NCBI RefSeq assembly: GCF_001429625.1
Contig: NZ_LMSU01000001.1
Location: 935,498-999,497, forward strand
Source of the DNA: Nocardioides sp. Soil805
GTDB lineage: Bacteria; Actinomycetota; Actinomycetes; Propionibacteriales; Nocardioidaceae
Length of the DNA: 64,000 nt
Direction of reading: 5' to 3'
A program made the position numbers and the translations under genes. Below the pieces are notes generated by a model. The model was not told where the DNA came from, made no database searches, and was given only the letters and a program-made list of their open reading frames with translations. Position 1 is the first letter of the stretch. Every line of letters starts with the position of its first letter. Below are positions 14,537 to 23,063 of this stretch, one piece after another.

Positions 14537-15775
14537 ATGCCCTCGCCCCTCGCCTCCCCGCCGGCCACCGTGATGCACGAGGGACACCTGCCGGGATCGT
14601 CCGGCTACCGCCGCGTCGTGGTCGCGCTCTTCGCCGCCGGGCTCGCGACCTTCGCGCTGCTCTACAGCACCCAGGCGATCCTGCCGGCGCTGGCCGCGAG
14701 GTTCGAGGTGTCGTCGACCGAGGCGACGCTCACGATGTCGCTCGCCACGGTGTCGCTGGGACTCGCCCTCCTGGTGGTGGGACCGCTGTCGGACGTGGTC
14801 GGCCGGACCCGGCTCATCCACCTCTCGATGCTCGCCTCGGTGCTGTGCGCCATCGGCTGCGCGCTGGCCCCGTCGTGGACGATGCTGCTGGTGATGCGCT
14901 GCCTCATGGGGGCGGCGCTCGCCGGCCTGCCGGCGGTCGCGACGGCGTACCTCCGCGAGGAGCTGCACGCCTCGACCCACGCCCGCGCCGCCGGGCTCTA
15001 CGTCGGCGGCACGGCCCTGGGCGGGATGACCGGCCGGCTGCTGACGGGCTACACCGCCGAGCTGGCCGGGTGGCGCTGGTCGCTGGGCGCCGCCGCGCTG
15101 CTCGCGGCCGTGTGCGCCCTCGTCGTACGACGACTGCTGCCGCCGTCGCGGCGCTTCGTCGCGGCACCCACCGGCATCCGGGCGGCCGCCTCGATGGCCC
15201 GGCGCGCGGTCGGCGACCGGGCGCTGGTCGGGCTCTACGTCATCGGCGGCTGCTCGGCGGGGGCGATGATCGGGATGCTCAACGTCGTGGGCTTCCGCCT
15301 CGAGGGTCCCGGGTTCGGCCTCGGGCTCGGAGCCGCCAGCCTGGTGTTCCTGGTCTACCCGCTCGGCAGTGTCAGCGCCGCGTCGTTCGGCCGGCTGGCG
15401 GACCGCGTGGGGCGACGGGCCGTGCTGCCGATCGGCGCGGTCGTGGCCATCGGCGGGGTGCTGCTGACGCTGTCGTCGTCGCTCGTGGTGGTGGTCGCGG
15501 GGCTGGCCCTGCTCGTCGTCGGCTTCTTCGCCGTCCACGGCATCGCCAGCGGCTGGGTCCCGGCCCGGGCGCACGCGGGCGGCGTCAGCGCCGGGCAGGC
15601 CGCGTCGCTCTACACGGTGACCTACTACCTCGGGTCCTCGGTCTTCGGGAGCCTCAGCGCCCAGGCCTGGACCGACTTCGGCTGGCCCGGTGTGGTCGTC
15701 CTGACAGTGCTGCTGCTCGTGGTCACCGGCGCGCTCGCCCTGCGGCTGCGGGTCACCCGGTCGCTCCTGGCCTGA
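14537..15775 (+). CDS. MFS transporter, YnfM-like
   Basis: 412 aa, twelve predicted helices. Signature motif A is present after helix 2 (GPLSDVVGRTRLI, residues about 86-98), and a second copy GRLADRVGRR after helix 8. Similar to the drug/arabinose-efflux YnfM group. ATG 14537 is the first Met ahead of helix 1, with a weak CAGACT box at 14522-14527. Substrate unknown; an efflux role is inferred from the family. Confidence 0.82.
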   Translation: MPSPLASPPATVMHEGHLPGSSGYRRVVVALFAAGLATFALLYSTQAILPALAARFEVSSTEATLTMSLATVSLGLALLVVGPLSDVVGRTRLIHLSMLASVLCAIGCALAPSWTMLLVMRCLMGAALAGLPAVATAYLREELHASTHARAAGLYVGGTALGGMTGRLLTGYTAELAGWRWSLGAAALLAAVCALVVRRLLPPSRRFVAAPTGIRAAASMARRAVGDRALVGLYVIGGCSAGAMIGMLNVVGFRLEGPGFGLGLGAASLVFLVYPLGSVSAASFGRLADRVGRRAVLPIGAVVAIGGVLLTLSSSLVVVVAGLALLVVGFFAVHGIASGWVPARAHAGGVSAGQAASLYTVTYYLGSSVFGSLSAQAWTDFGWPGVVVLTVLLLVVTGALALRLRVTRSLLA

Positions 15776-15853
15776 TCGCGCGGCGGGAGCGGAGGCGTCG
15801 CCTCACCCGGAGCGAGTGAGCCCCCCGCCGGGAAGCGCGGGCGATACTCAGGC

Positions 15854-16876
15854 ATGCTGGACGCGATCCGCGCGCGCGTGCTCCCCGAGGCCCAGCGGCG
15901 CACCCTGGACGAGCTCTCGGACGACCTGACCCTGGTCTCCGGGGACACCCGGTCCAAGCAGTCCGCGTTCTGGACGATGCTGGCACTGTCGGCCGTCATC
16001 GCCAGCGCCGGGGTCCTGTCCGACTCCACCGCCACGGTCATCGGCGCCATGATCATCGCCCCGCTCTCCACGCCGATCATGGGCATCGCCCTCGGCGTCG
16101 TCCTGCAGCGGCGCACCGGCTCCGTCCCGTTCGTCGTCGCCGGCGGCCTCCTCGTCGTGCTGGTGGGGGTGCTGTTCGCCCTGGTCACGCCCGCGGACAC
16201 CGACCTGCTGTCCAACGGCCAGATCTCCGGGCGCACCTCACCGGGGCTGCTCGACCTCGTGGCTGCGATCGCCACCGGCTTTGCGGGCGCGGTGGCCCTC
16301 GCGCGCCGCGACGTGGGCGCCGTGCTGCCCGGCGTCGCCATCGCGATCTCCCTGGTGCCGCCCCTGGCCGTGGTCGGCGTCTGCCTGGGCCACTGGGACC
16401 TCGGGCTCGCCCTGGGCGCGTTCCTGCTGTTCGTCTCCAACCTGCTGTCCCTGGTGCTGGCGGGCGTCATCATGTTCGCCGTCCTCGGGTACGCCGAGGA
16501 CCCGACCGCCGGGGCACCGTCGACGAGCCGACGCTCGCACATGGTCCTCGGCGGCCTCATCCTGCTGGTGACCGTGCCGCTCGCCGCCAACACGGCACTG
16601 TCCTTCCTGCTCACGACGTGGGCGGGGCGGATCGACGACGTGACCAGCCAGTGGGTCGAGGACTCCCCCGGCGCGGAGGTGACGGGGGTCGACTTCGTGT
16701 CCCTGACGGCCCACGTGAAGGTCCGCCACCACGACCCGCTCCCGTCGCTCGCCATGCTGCGGGCCGACCTCGACCGGGTGCTGCCGGAGGGGGTGAGCGT
16801 CGTGCTGGAGACGACGGTCGGGCGCGAGGTCGAGGTCGGGACCATGACCAGCGGGAGCGCCCCGGACCCGCGATGA
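15854..16876 (+). CDS. DUF389 (TIGR00341) membrane protein
   Basis: 340 aa. Short cytoplasmic N-terminus, then about six transmembrane helices containing STATVIGAMIIAPLSTPIMG (the DUF389 hallmark, residues about 57-75) and ISLVPPLAVVGVCLG, and a soluble C-terminal domain. Function of the family is unknown. The start is a likely leaderless ATG, with GATACT at 15843-15848. Two related stem-loops follow the stop immediately. Confidence 0.85.
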   Translation: MLDAIRARVLPEAQRRTLDELSDDLTLVSGDTRSKQSAFWTMLALSAVIASAGVLSDSTATVIGAMIIAPLSTPIMGIALGVVLQRRTGSVPFVVAGGLLVVLVGVLFALVTPADTDLLSNGQISGRTSPGLLDLVAAIATGFAGAVALARRDVGAVLPGVAIAISLVPPLAVVGVCLGHWDLGLALGAFLLFVSNLLSLVLAGVIMFAVLGYAEDPTAGAPSTSRRSHMVLGGLILLVTVPLAANTALSFLLTTWAGRIDDVTSQWVEDSPGAEVTGVDFVSLTAHVKVRHHDPLPSLAMLRADLDRVLPEGVSVVLETTVGREVEVGTMTSGSAPDPR

Positions 16877-16956
16877 ACTTCCACGCACACGCGTGGAGGT
16901 GCGGGCGCCGTCCGGGGTGCCGGCCTGCACTTCCACGCAGGTGCGCGGAAGTGCAG
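16877..16956 (+). repeat. Two related stem-loop repeats downstream of the DUF389 gene
   Basis: Unit 1: ACTTCCACGC (16877-16886), 4-nt loop, GCGTGGAGGT (16891-16900), one G:U pair. Unit 2: CTGCACTTCC (16925-16934) with GGAAGTGCAG (16947-16956), extendable to 14 bp with one mismatch. Both share ACTTCCACGC, 52 bp apart. They could act as a double terminator or be extragenic palindromic repeats. Confidence 0.7.
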
Positions 16957-16991
16957 TCCCGACGCCACGTCCGGCGACGACGAGAACGCCG

Positions 16992-16997
16992 TACGCT
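16992..16997 (+). promoter_or_regulatory. -10 box deciding the HNH start
   Basis: TACGCT followed by 6 nt and GTG 17004; longer in-frame starts (16893) would place this promoter inside the gene. Confidence 0.5.
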
Positions 16998-17003
16998 CGC
17001 ACC

Positions 17004-17384
17004 GTGCCGTCCAGGACCCGAGCCGCGACCCATGCGCGACGCCGCAAGCGTCGGATGGCCCGGGTCGAGCACGACCTGACCGAACCGCAGTGGGCGGCGC
17101 TACGGGAGGAGTGGGGCGGCTGCGCCTACTGCGGCGCCGGCGACGCCATGTTGCAGAAGGACACGATGCTCCCGATCTCACGGGGCGGGCGCTACACCCT
17201 GGCCAACGTGGTCCCGGCCTGCGGCTCGTGCAACGCGAGCAAGTGCAACCTCGAGGTCACCACCTGGATGCGCCGCAAGAAGCTCGACGAGGGCCGCTTC
17301 CTCGTCCGACAGGTCGCGATCGCCCGCGCGGTCGCCGCCGGGGACGCCGCCCGCGTTAACTCGGCGGAGGACCGGAGCGACTGA
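17004..17384 (+). CDS. HNH-nuclease-like protein with atypical first motif
   Basis: 126 aa. A very basic N-terminus (THARRRKRRMAR) is followed by a zinc-ribbon HNH core: CAYC (residues about 50-53), LPISRGGRYTLANVVPAC, CxxCNASKCN. The His that normally precedes the VLPxSRGG segment is replaced (DTM in place of DH), so activity is uncertain; many actinobacterial relatives show the same change. GTG 17004 is chosen because TACGCT at 16992-16997 ends 6 nt upstream. No intron or phage genes flank it. Confidence 0.75.
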   Translation: MPSRTRAATHARRRKRRMARVEHDLTEPQWAALREEWGGCAYCGAGDAMLQKDTMLPISRGGRYTLANVVPACGSCNASKCNLEVTTWMRRKKLDEGRFLVRQVAIARAVAAGDAARVNSAEDRSD

Positions 17385-17437
17385 GGTTCCGCTCAGGTGC
17401 GTGGACGTTCGGGACGCCCCACGCAGCCGGCGCGCCG

Positions 17438-18805
17438 TCAGCGACGCCCGGCCGCCTCGAGGCCCTCGCGGAGGTCGTCGATCTCCGCGTGGAACGCGTC
17501 GAGGATGTGCTCGGGGTCCGCGATCACCGCAGTGTCGGTCTTGAAGCCGACCCGCACCGTCCCGGCGTACGTGAAGATGCAGGTGCCGAGCGTCTGGTCA
17601 CCCGATCCGGGCACCCAGCCCAGCAGGCTGGTGATCCGGGTCCCCGCGAGGTAGCGGGGCTCCCGCGGGCCGGGGACGTTGGTGGTGACACCGCTGGCCT
17701 TGCCCGCGAAGAAGGTCACCAGGGCGCGACTCAGGCGCCGGCCCAGCCGGCCGATCCCCTGGATCATCGCGAACGTGATCACCGGCTCCGGGGAGCGCTT
17801 GATCCGGTCCATCCGGCGCTTTGTCTCGGCGAGCCGCTCGGCGGCGGTGCTCAGCCCCGAGGGCAGCAGGAGGACTACCAGCGCGAAGCGGTTGCCGAGC
17901 TCGCGGGGCAGCGGCAGGTGCATCGGACGCAGGTTGACCGGGACCATCGTCGGGATGTCGACCGAGCGTCCCCCGTGCTCGAGCTGGTAGCGCTCGAGGG
18001 CACCGGCGAGCGCCGAGACGAGCACGTCGTTGACGGTCGCGTCGGAGCGCTTGGCGATGTCCTTGATCAGCTGCAGGTCGATCGGGGCGGACCACACCGC
18101 CCGCTTGTGCGACCCCGCCGCACCGGCGAGCGGCGACTCCGGGTTGCGGGTCAGCAGCAGCTTGGAGAGCACCCCGGCACCGCTGATCCCGGTCCGGACG
18201 GCCGCGACGACCCCGGCACGGACGCGAGCGGGCCGCAGCGCGTTGGTCACCTCGGGGGCGGCGCGCCGCGCCGCCTCGATGAGGTCGCCGACACCGTGGT
18301 GCCGCGCCCCTCCGCCGTCCTGGCCGTCGCCCGCCTCGGGGGTGGCGTCGGTCAGCGACAGCAGCACCTGGGTGAGCGCGATGCCGTCGGCCAGCGCGTG
18401 GTGCAGCCGGACGTAGATCGCCGACCCCTCGCTGAGACCCTCGACGAGGTGGATGTCCCACAGCGGGCGGTCCCGCGGCAGCGGCGTGGCGAGGAACCGA
18501 CCGACGTACTCCTGCAGGGCGGCGTCGTCCCCCGGCGCCGGGAGCCGGACCTCGCGGACGTGCTTGGTGAGGTCGAAGTCGGGTACGTCGCGCCAGCGGG
18601 CCTTCGCCCAGCGGTGCCGCGGGACGGTGGGGCGCCGCGAGAAGACGGGGTAGGCGTCGATCAGCCGGTGCTGCAGCACCCGGTCGAGCCGGGTCCGGTC
18701 CACCGGTCCGTCGAGGAACATGACGCACTCGATGACCATCAGGTTCTGGACCCGGTCCATGCCCAGCCAGATGGCGTCGACGGGGTTGACGCGGTGCTCT
18801 CTCAC
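17438..18805 (-). CDS. Wax ester synthase/diacylglycerol acyltransferase (WS/DGAT)
   Basis: 455 aa. The catalytic motif HHALADG (HHxxxDG, residues about 135-141) and the C-terminal NVPGPREP and DPEHI-like block identify the bifunctional family that esterifies diacylglycerol or fatty alcohol with acyl-CoA to make storage lipid. The length is normal. GTG 18805 with CAGGCT (minus, 18811-18816) 5 nt ahead suggests a leaderless message. Divergent from the F420-reductase-like gene, with a palindromic operator between them. Confidence 0.92.
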   Translation of the reverse strand: MREHRVNPVDAIWLGMDRVQNLMVIECVMFLDGPVDRTRLDRVLQHRLIDAYPVFSRRPTVPRHRWAKARWRDVPDFDLTKHVREVRLPAPGDDAALQEYVGRFLATPLPRDRPLWDIHLVEGLSEGSAIYVRLHHALADGIALTQVLLSLTDATPEAGDGQDGGGARHHGVGDLIEAARRAAPEVTNALRPARVRAGVVAAVRTGISGAGVLSKLLLTRNPESPLAGAAGSHKRAVWSAPIDLQLIKDIAKRSDATVNDVLVSALAGALERYQLEHGGRSVDIPTMVPVNLRPMHLPLPRELGNRFALVVLLLPSGLSTAAERLAETKRRMDRIKRSPEPVITFAMIQGIGRLGRRLSRALVTFFAGKASGVTTNVPGPREPRYLAGTRITSLLGWVPGSGDQTLGTCIFTYAGTVRVGFKTDTAVIADPEHILDAFHAEIDDLREGLEAAGRR

Positions 18806-18852
18806 CAGCCGAGCCTGTCACGAGGGACAAGGACGGGGGCAATCACGGTGCC

Positions 18853-18871
18853 TACAGTGATCCGTACGGAT
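18853..18871 (+). promoter_or_regulatory. -10 box and perfect palindromic operator ATCCGTACGGAT
   Basis: TACAGT at 18853-18858 predicts a start near 18865, inside the perfect 12-bp palindrome at 18860-18871. A dimeric repressor (TetR or MarR type) bound there would block initiation of the reductase gene. No such regulator is encoded next door. Confidence 0.55.
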
Positions 18872-18930
18872 GGCCGTCCCGTCGATGCCCGTCGCGGAAC
18901 ATCGAGACGGACACCGGCGTTGCGCCCAGC

Positions 18931-19638
18931 ATGACCACACTCGGAATCGTCGGAGCCGGACACATCGGCAGCACGGTCGCACGCCTCGCGGTCGACGCGG
19001 GCGTCGACGTCGTCCTGGCCAACAGCCGCGGGCCGGAGACGCTCGCCGACCTCGTCGCCGACCTCGGACCGCGCGCGCGGGCAGCCACGGCGGCCGAGGC
19101 AGCCCGAGACACCGACCTCGTCGTCCTCACGGTGCCGCTCAAGGCCCTCGCCGACCTGCCGGCGGAGGCGTTCGACGACAAGGTCGTGCTCGACACCGGC
19201 AACTACTACCCCCAGCGGGACGGGCAGATCGCTGAGCTCGACGACGGGTCGACGACCGCAAGCGAGCTCACCGCCCGCACACTGCCCGGCGCCCGCGTCG
19301 TGAAGGTCTTCAACAACATCTTCTTCCAGCACCTCGCCGCGCTGGCCCGGCCGCAGGCTGCCGTAGGCAGCGGCGAACGCACTGTGCTGCCCATCGCCGG
19401 TGACGACGGCGCCGCCAAGGAGGCGGCGACCGAGCTGCTCGACGCCATCGGCTACGACGTCGTCGACGCCGGTCCGCTCGCCGACGGGTGGCGCTTCCAG
19501 CCGGACACGCCGGCCTACGGCGTCCCGTACGACGGCAGCAGCGACGGCACCTGGAGCGGCGACACCGCCCGGCGCGCCTCCGCCGACGAGATGCGCACCG
19601 CACTGGAGGCCGCCGTCCGTCGCGGCGACCAGCGCTGA
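18931..19638 (+). CDS. NADPH-dependent F420 reductase-like protein
   Basis: 235 aa. Rossmann nucleotide site GIVGAGHIGSTVARL at residues 5-19, then SRGPETL, and the substrate half VVKVFNNIFFQHLA. This fits the NADP oxidoreductase, coenzyme F420-dependent family, although many members use flavin or act on other substrates. The leader is about 66 nt with a palindromic operator over its start. Convergent with ychF. Confidence 0.8.
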   Translation: MTTLGIVGAGHIGSTVARLAVDAGVDVVLANSRGPETLADLVADLGPRARAATAAEAARDTDLVVLTVPLKALADLPAEAFDDKVVLDTGNYYPQRDGQIAELDDGSTTASELTARTLPGARVVKVFNNIFFQHLAALARPQAAVGSGERTVLPIAGDDGAAKEAATELLDAIGYDVVDAGPLADGWRFQPDTPAYGVPYDGSSDGTWSGDTARRASADEMRTALEAAVRRGDQR

Positions 19639-19651
19639 GGGGTGGCGCAGG

Positions 19652-20728
19652 TCAGACGTTGAAGCGGAACTCCACCACGTCGCCGTCGGCCATCACGTAG
19701 TCCTTGCCCTCCATACGCACCTTGCCGGCCTCCTTGGCCTTCTGCATGGTGCCGGCCTCCATGAGGTCGTCGAAGGAGACGATCTCGGCCTTGATGAAGC
19801 CCTTCTGGAAGTCGGTGTGGATGACCCCCGCGGCCTCGGGCGCGGTGGCGCCCTTCGTGATCGTCCAGGCCCGCGTCTCCTTGGGCCCGGCGGTCAGGTA
19901 GGTCTGCAGGCCGAGGGTGTCGAAGCCGACGCGGGCGAGCACGTCGAGGCCGGGCTCCTCGACGCCCATCTCGGCGAGCATCTCGCGGGCCTCCTCGTCG
20001 GAGCCGAGCTCGACGAGCTCGGACTCGAACTTGGCGTCGAGGAAGATCGCCTCGGCCGGGGCGACGATCTCCTGCATGCGGGCCTTGAGGTCGTCGTCGG
20101 CGAGCTCGTCGGCGTCGCAGTTGAACACGTAGATGAAGGGCTTGGCCGTCAGCAGCGAGAGCTCGCGGACCAGGTCGCGGTCGATCGTGGTGCTGATGAC
20201 CGGCGTGCCGGACTCGAGCGCGGACAGCGCCTCGCGCGCGGCGTCGAGGACCGGGGCCTTGGACTTGTCGCCGCGGACCTCCTTCTCCAGCCGCGGGATC
20301 GCCTTCTCCACCGTCTGGACGTCGGCGAGGATCAGCTCGGTCTGGATGGTGCCGATGTCGGAGGCAGGGTTGACCTCGCCGTCGACGTGGGTGACGTCCT
20401 CGTCGCGGAAGACGCGGGTGACCTGGCAGATCGCGGCGGACTCGCGGATGTGGGAGAGGAACTTGTTGCCGAGCCCCTCGCCCTCCGAGGCGCCGCGCAC
20501 GATGCCGGCGATGTCGACGAACTCGACCGTCGCGGGCAGGACCTTGGCCGAGCCGAAGACCTCCGCCAGCTTGGGCAGCCGGTCGTCGGGGACCCCCACG
20601 ACACCGACGTTGGGCTCGATCGTGGCGAACGGGTAGTTCGCCGCCAGGACGTCGTTCTTGGTCAGTGCGTTGAAGAGCGTCGACTTGCCCGCGTTGGGGA
20701 GTCCGACGATACCGATGGTGAGAGCCAC
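19652..20728 (-). CDS. ychF: Redox-regulated ATPase/GTPase YchF
   Basis: 358 aa Obg-family P-loop protein. Walker A GLPNAGKST (residues 9-17), switch region NYPFATIEPNVG, DIAGIVRGASEGEGLGN, NCDADEL in the position of NKxD (consistent with the ATP preference of YchF), and a C-terminal TGS-like end with VHTDFQKGFIKAEIVS. GTG 20728 is chosen over an upstream start because TAGACT (minus, 20737-20742) lies 8 nt ahead and because YchF normally begins just before the first strand. It binds ribosomes and answers oxidative stress in other bacteria. Confidence 0.95.
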   Translation of the reverse strand: MALTIGIVGLPNAGKSTLFNALTKNDVLAANYPFATIEPNVGVVGVPDDRLPKLAEVFGSAKVLPATVEFVDIAGIVRGASEGEGLGNKFLSHIRESAAICQVTRVFRDEDVTHVDGEVNPASDIGTIQTELILADVQTVEKAIPRLEKEVRGDKSKAPVLDAAREALSALESGTPVISTTIDRDLVRELSLLTAKPFIYVFNCDADELADDDLKARMQEIVAPAEAIFLDAKFESELVELGSDEEAREMLAEMGVEEPGLDVLARVGFDTLGLQTYLTAGPKETRAWTITKGATAPEAAGVIHTDFQKGFIKAEIVSFDDLMEAGTMQKAKEAGKVRMEGKDYVMADGDVVEFRFNV

Positions 20729-20806
20729 GGGCCGGGAGTCTACGGCCGGGCCGACCGAATCCCCTGATCCGGGCGATCGGTTTGGCCGGGCGACCACCGG
20801 CCCTGT

Positions 20807-20848
20807 TCAATCGATTCCACTCAATCGATCCCACTCAATCGAAGCGGT
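20807..20848 (+). repeat. Three direct repeats of a 14-bp unit upstream of the GH16 gene
   Basis: TCAATCGATTCCAC at 20807, TCAATCGATCCCAC at 20821, and a partial copy TCAATCGA at 20835. Each unit holds the palindrome ATCGAT. They lie 34-75 bp before ATG 20882, so they could be activator or repressor sites for the secreted enzyme. Confidence 0.75.
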
Positions 20849-20881
20849 CGACCGACGCCGCCCCCTGCCCTCGAAGGACCC

Positions 20882-22483
20882 ATGCCCTCCTGGCTCACCG
20901 AGCTCCTCGTCGCGCTGCAGTTCCTCAGCCCGGCGGTGCCTCCCGTGCCGGACCTCGTGGTGCCGGAGACGCCGCTCGTCGTGACGACGGCCGCGGCGGG
21001 CCCGGTGGAGGTCTACAACGACGGCTTCGACGCGCCGTACGCCGAGCGGTGGCGGCACATGTCCAGCTCCAGCACCGACCGGATCACCCAGACCACGTAC
21101 GACGGTCGAACGGCGCTGAAGATGCGCCCCGAGGCCGACCTCGAGGCGCTGTGGACCGTCCCCTACGAGGTCGGCACGACGTACCGCGTCTCCGCGACGC
21201 TGAAGATGCCGAAGAAGACCGGGGTGCACCCGGCCTTCTGGCTGCGCACCGACGACCCGCAGCGCGTCGGGGAGATCGACGTCGTCGAGAGCTGGGGCGG
21301 CAAGCCGCGCTGCGAGCGGGTGCTGGCGGCGTACTACTGGCGCTACTCCCCTCCGGTCGGCGACCAGGCGTGCCTGGGCGACTCCTACCCGAAGGACATG
21401 ACCGAGTGGCACGAGTACTCGGCCGAGTTCACCTACATGGGTCCGGGCCAGGACCCGGCGGCGGAGGCGCCGTTCCCGACGCGCTTCTTCGTCGACGGCG
21501 TCGAGACCTGGTCGACCGACCACGCGCCCGTGTCGCCGGAGAAGATCCGCCTCCAGGTCAAGCGCAACTGCCCCGACGAGGAGCAGCCGAGCTGCGGCCA
21601 GACGTCGACCTCGCCGTCGATGTACGTCGACCAGGTCCGCGTCGAGAAGGTCTCCCGGCAGTCCACGGCCCCGCCGGCCGACGTGGTCGCCGTCCAGGAG
21701 CCCGTCACGGGCGGAGTACAGGCGCACGTGCTCGACCCGGCGAGCAGCTACGCGAGCTTCTCCAACCAGACCGCCCTGCCCCTGACCGACCAGGGCTGGC
21801 GCTACGCCACCGGCGACTTCGACGGCGACCGCGTCACCGACGTGTACGCCGCCCTGCCGGAGGGCGGCGGCACGGCCCAGGTCAAGGTGCTCGACGGGTC
21901 GGGGTTCCTGCGGCTCTTCCTCACCCACGCCACGATCGTGCAGCGCGACACCCGGCTCGGGCGGGCGCAGTTCGCCGCCGGGGACTACGACGGCGACGGG
22001 CGCGACGACCTGTGGGTCGTCGACCTCGACCGGGACGGCCACCTCGGCGTGAGCGTGCTGGACGCCTCGACCGGCTTCCAGACCGAGCTGTCGGACGCCG
22101 CGACCGCCGCGCCCGCCCTCGACCCCGACCGGTGGCAGGTCACGACCGGCGACTACGACTTCGACGGACGCGACGACCTCTACCTCGTCGACCTCCAGTC
22201 GGACGGCCGCACCGCCGTGCACGTGCTCGACGCCGAGACCGGGTTCACCACCTTCCTCGCCCAGACCTACACGGCCGCGCTCGCCGTCGACCCGGCCACG
22301 TGGTCGGTGAGCACCGCCGACCACAACGGCGACGGCCGCGACGACCTGGTGATGGTCAACCGCGCGGGGGCGACCACCGAGGTGCACGCCCTGGACGCGG
22401 CGACCGGGTTCACGTCCTACCTCCTCCAGACGGGCACCGCCCTCGGGGCGACGACCGACCCGTCCTGGACGATCGCGGACTGA
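20882..22483 (+). CDS. Secreted GH16-like glycoside hydrolase with FG-GAP/VCBS repeats
   Basis: 533 aa. Hydrophobic N-terminus (weak signal peptide). Residues about 45-260 are a jelly roll with the GH16 catalytic pattern ExDxxE in GEIDVVESWGG (about 130-140). The C-terminal half holds four calcium-loop repeats: GDFDGDRVTD, GDYDGDGRDD, GDYDFDGRDD and ADHNGDGRDD (starts near 314, 366, 422, 479), an integrin-like propeller. Likely cuts an extracellular beta-glucan or related polymer. AAGGA precedes the ATG. Direct repeats upstream suggest regulation. Confidence 0.8.
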   Translation: MPSWLTELLVALQFLSPAVPPVPDLVVPETPLVVTTAAAGPVEVYNDGFDAPYAERWRHMSSSSTDRITQTTYDGRTALKMRPEADLEALWTVPYEVGTTYRVSATLKMPKKTGVHPAFWLRTDDPQRVGEIDVVESWGGKPRCERVLAAYYWRYSPPVGDQACLGDSYPKDMTEWHEYSAEFTYMGPGQDPAAEAPFPTRFFVDGVETWSTDHAPVSPEKIRLQVKRNCPDEEQPSCGQTSTSPSMYVDQVRVEKVSRQSTAPPADVVAVQEPVTGGVQAHVLDPASSYASFSNQTALPLTDQGWRYATGDFDGDRVTDVYAALPEGGGTAQVKVLDGSGFLRLFLTHATIVQRDTRLGRAQFAAGDYDGDGRDDLWVVDLDRDGHLGVSVLDASTGFQTELSDAATAAPALDPDRWQVTTGDYDFDGRDDLYLVDLQSDGRTAVHVLDAETGFTTFLAQTYTAALAVDPATWSVSTADHNGDGRDDLVMVNRAGATTEVHALDAATGFTSYLLQTGTALGATTDPSWTIAD

Positions 22484-22490
22484 GTCGGCA

Positions 22491-22507
22491 GCGCCGCAGA
22501 CCGGCGC
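22491..22507 (+). terminator. Short hairpin after the GH16 gene
   Basis: GCGCCG (22491-22496) and CGGCGC (22502-22507) around a 5-nt loop, 8 bp after the stop. No U-run; it may only attenuate, since the next gene starts at 22524. Confidence 0.35.
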
Positions 22508-22523
22508 GTGGAAAACTCGGGCC

Positions 22524-23063
22524 ATGACCCAGGCGCCTGCCCCGGCCACCCCGCCCTCGCCCACGCCGGCCACGCTGCGCGAGCCCGCCCACCAGGTCTC
22601 GCCGCGCGCCGTCGGCTTCTGGCGCGTGGCCGCGCTCATCCCGTCGGTCGTCCTCGCCCTGCTGCTCGCGGCCGGGTACGTCGCGTGGTGGCTGTCGGCG
22701 GGCACCCCGCCCTGGTGGGCGACGGCGCTGGGCGTGCTCGGCCTCGTGGCGCTGGCGGCGTACCCGGTCGTGATGCCGCCGGTGCGTTACCGGGTGCACC
22801 GCTGGGAGGTCACCGACACGGCCGTCCACACCCGCTCGGGGTGGGTCACCATCAGCTCGCGGATCGCCCCGCTGAGCCGGGTGCAGACCGTCGACTCCCG
22901 CCAGGGGGCCCTGATGCGGATGTTCCGGCTCGCGTCGCTCACCGTCACCACGGCCTCCGCGGCCGGCCCCATCACCATCGACTGCCTCGACGCCGAGCAG
23001 GCGCGCGAGCTGGTCGCGACCCTGACCGCGATCACCGGCGCCAGCGAGGGCGACGCCACGTGA
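22524..23063 (+). CDS. PH-domain membrane protein, YdbS-like
   Basis: 179 aa. Two transmembrane helices (residues about 40-60 and 65-85), then a bacterial PH (bPH2) domain from about 95: VRYRVHRWEVTDTAVHTRSG and PLSRVQTVDSRQGALMRMF. The pair YdbS/YdbT of Bacillus is linked to resistance against membrane-active agents. It overlaps the next gene by 4 bp (GTGA), so the two act as a unit. Confidence 0.85.
   Translation: MTQAPAPATPPSPTPATLREPAHQVSPRAVGFWRVAALIPSVVLALLLAAGYVAWWLSAGTPPWWATALGVLGLVALAAYPVVMPPVRYRVHRWEVTDTAVHTRSGWVTISSRIAPLSRVQTVDSRQGALMRMFRLASLTVTTASAAGPITIDCLDAEQARELVATLTAITGASEGDAT

Noticed and set aside
17004..17384. Homing endonuclease or mobile-element nuclease
   Set aside because: No intron, intein, phage or transposase features flank the HNH gene.
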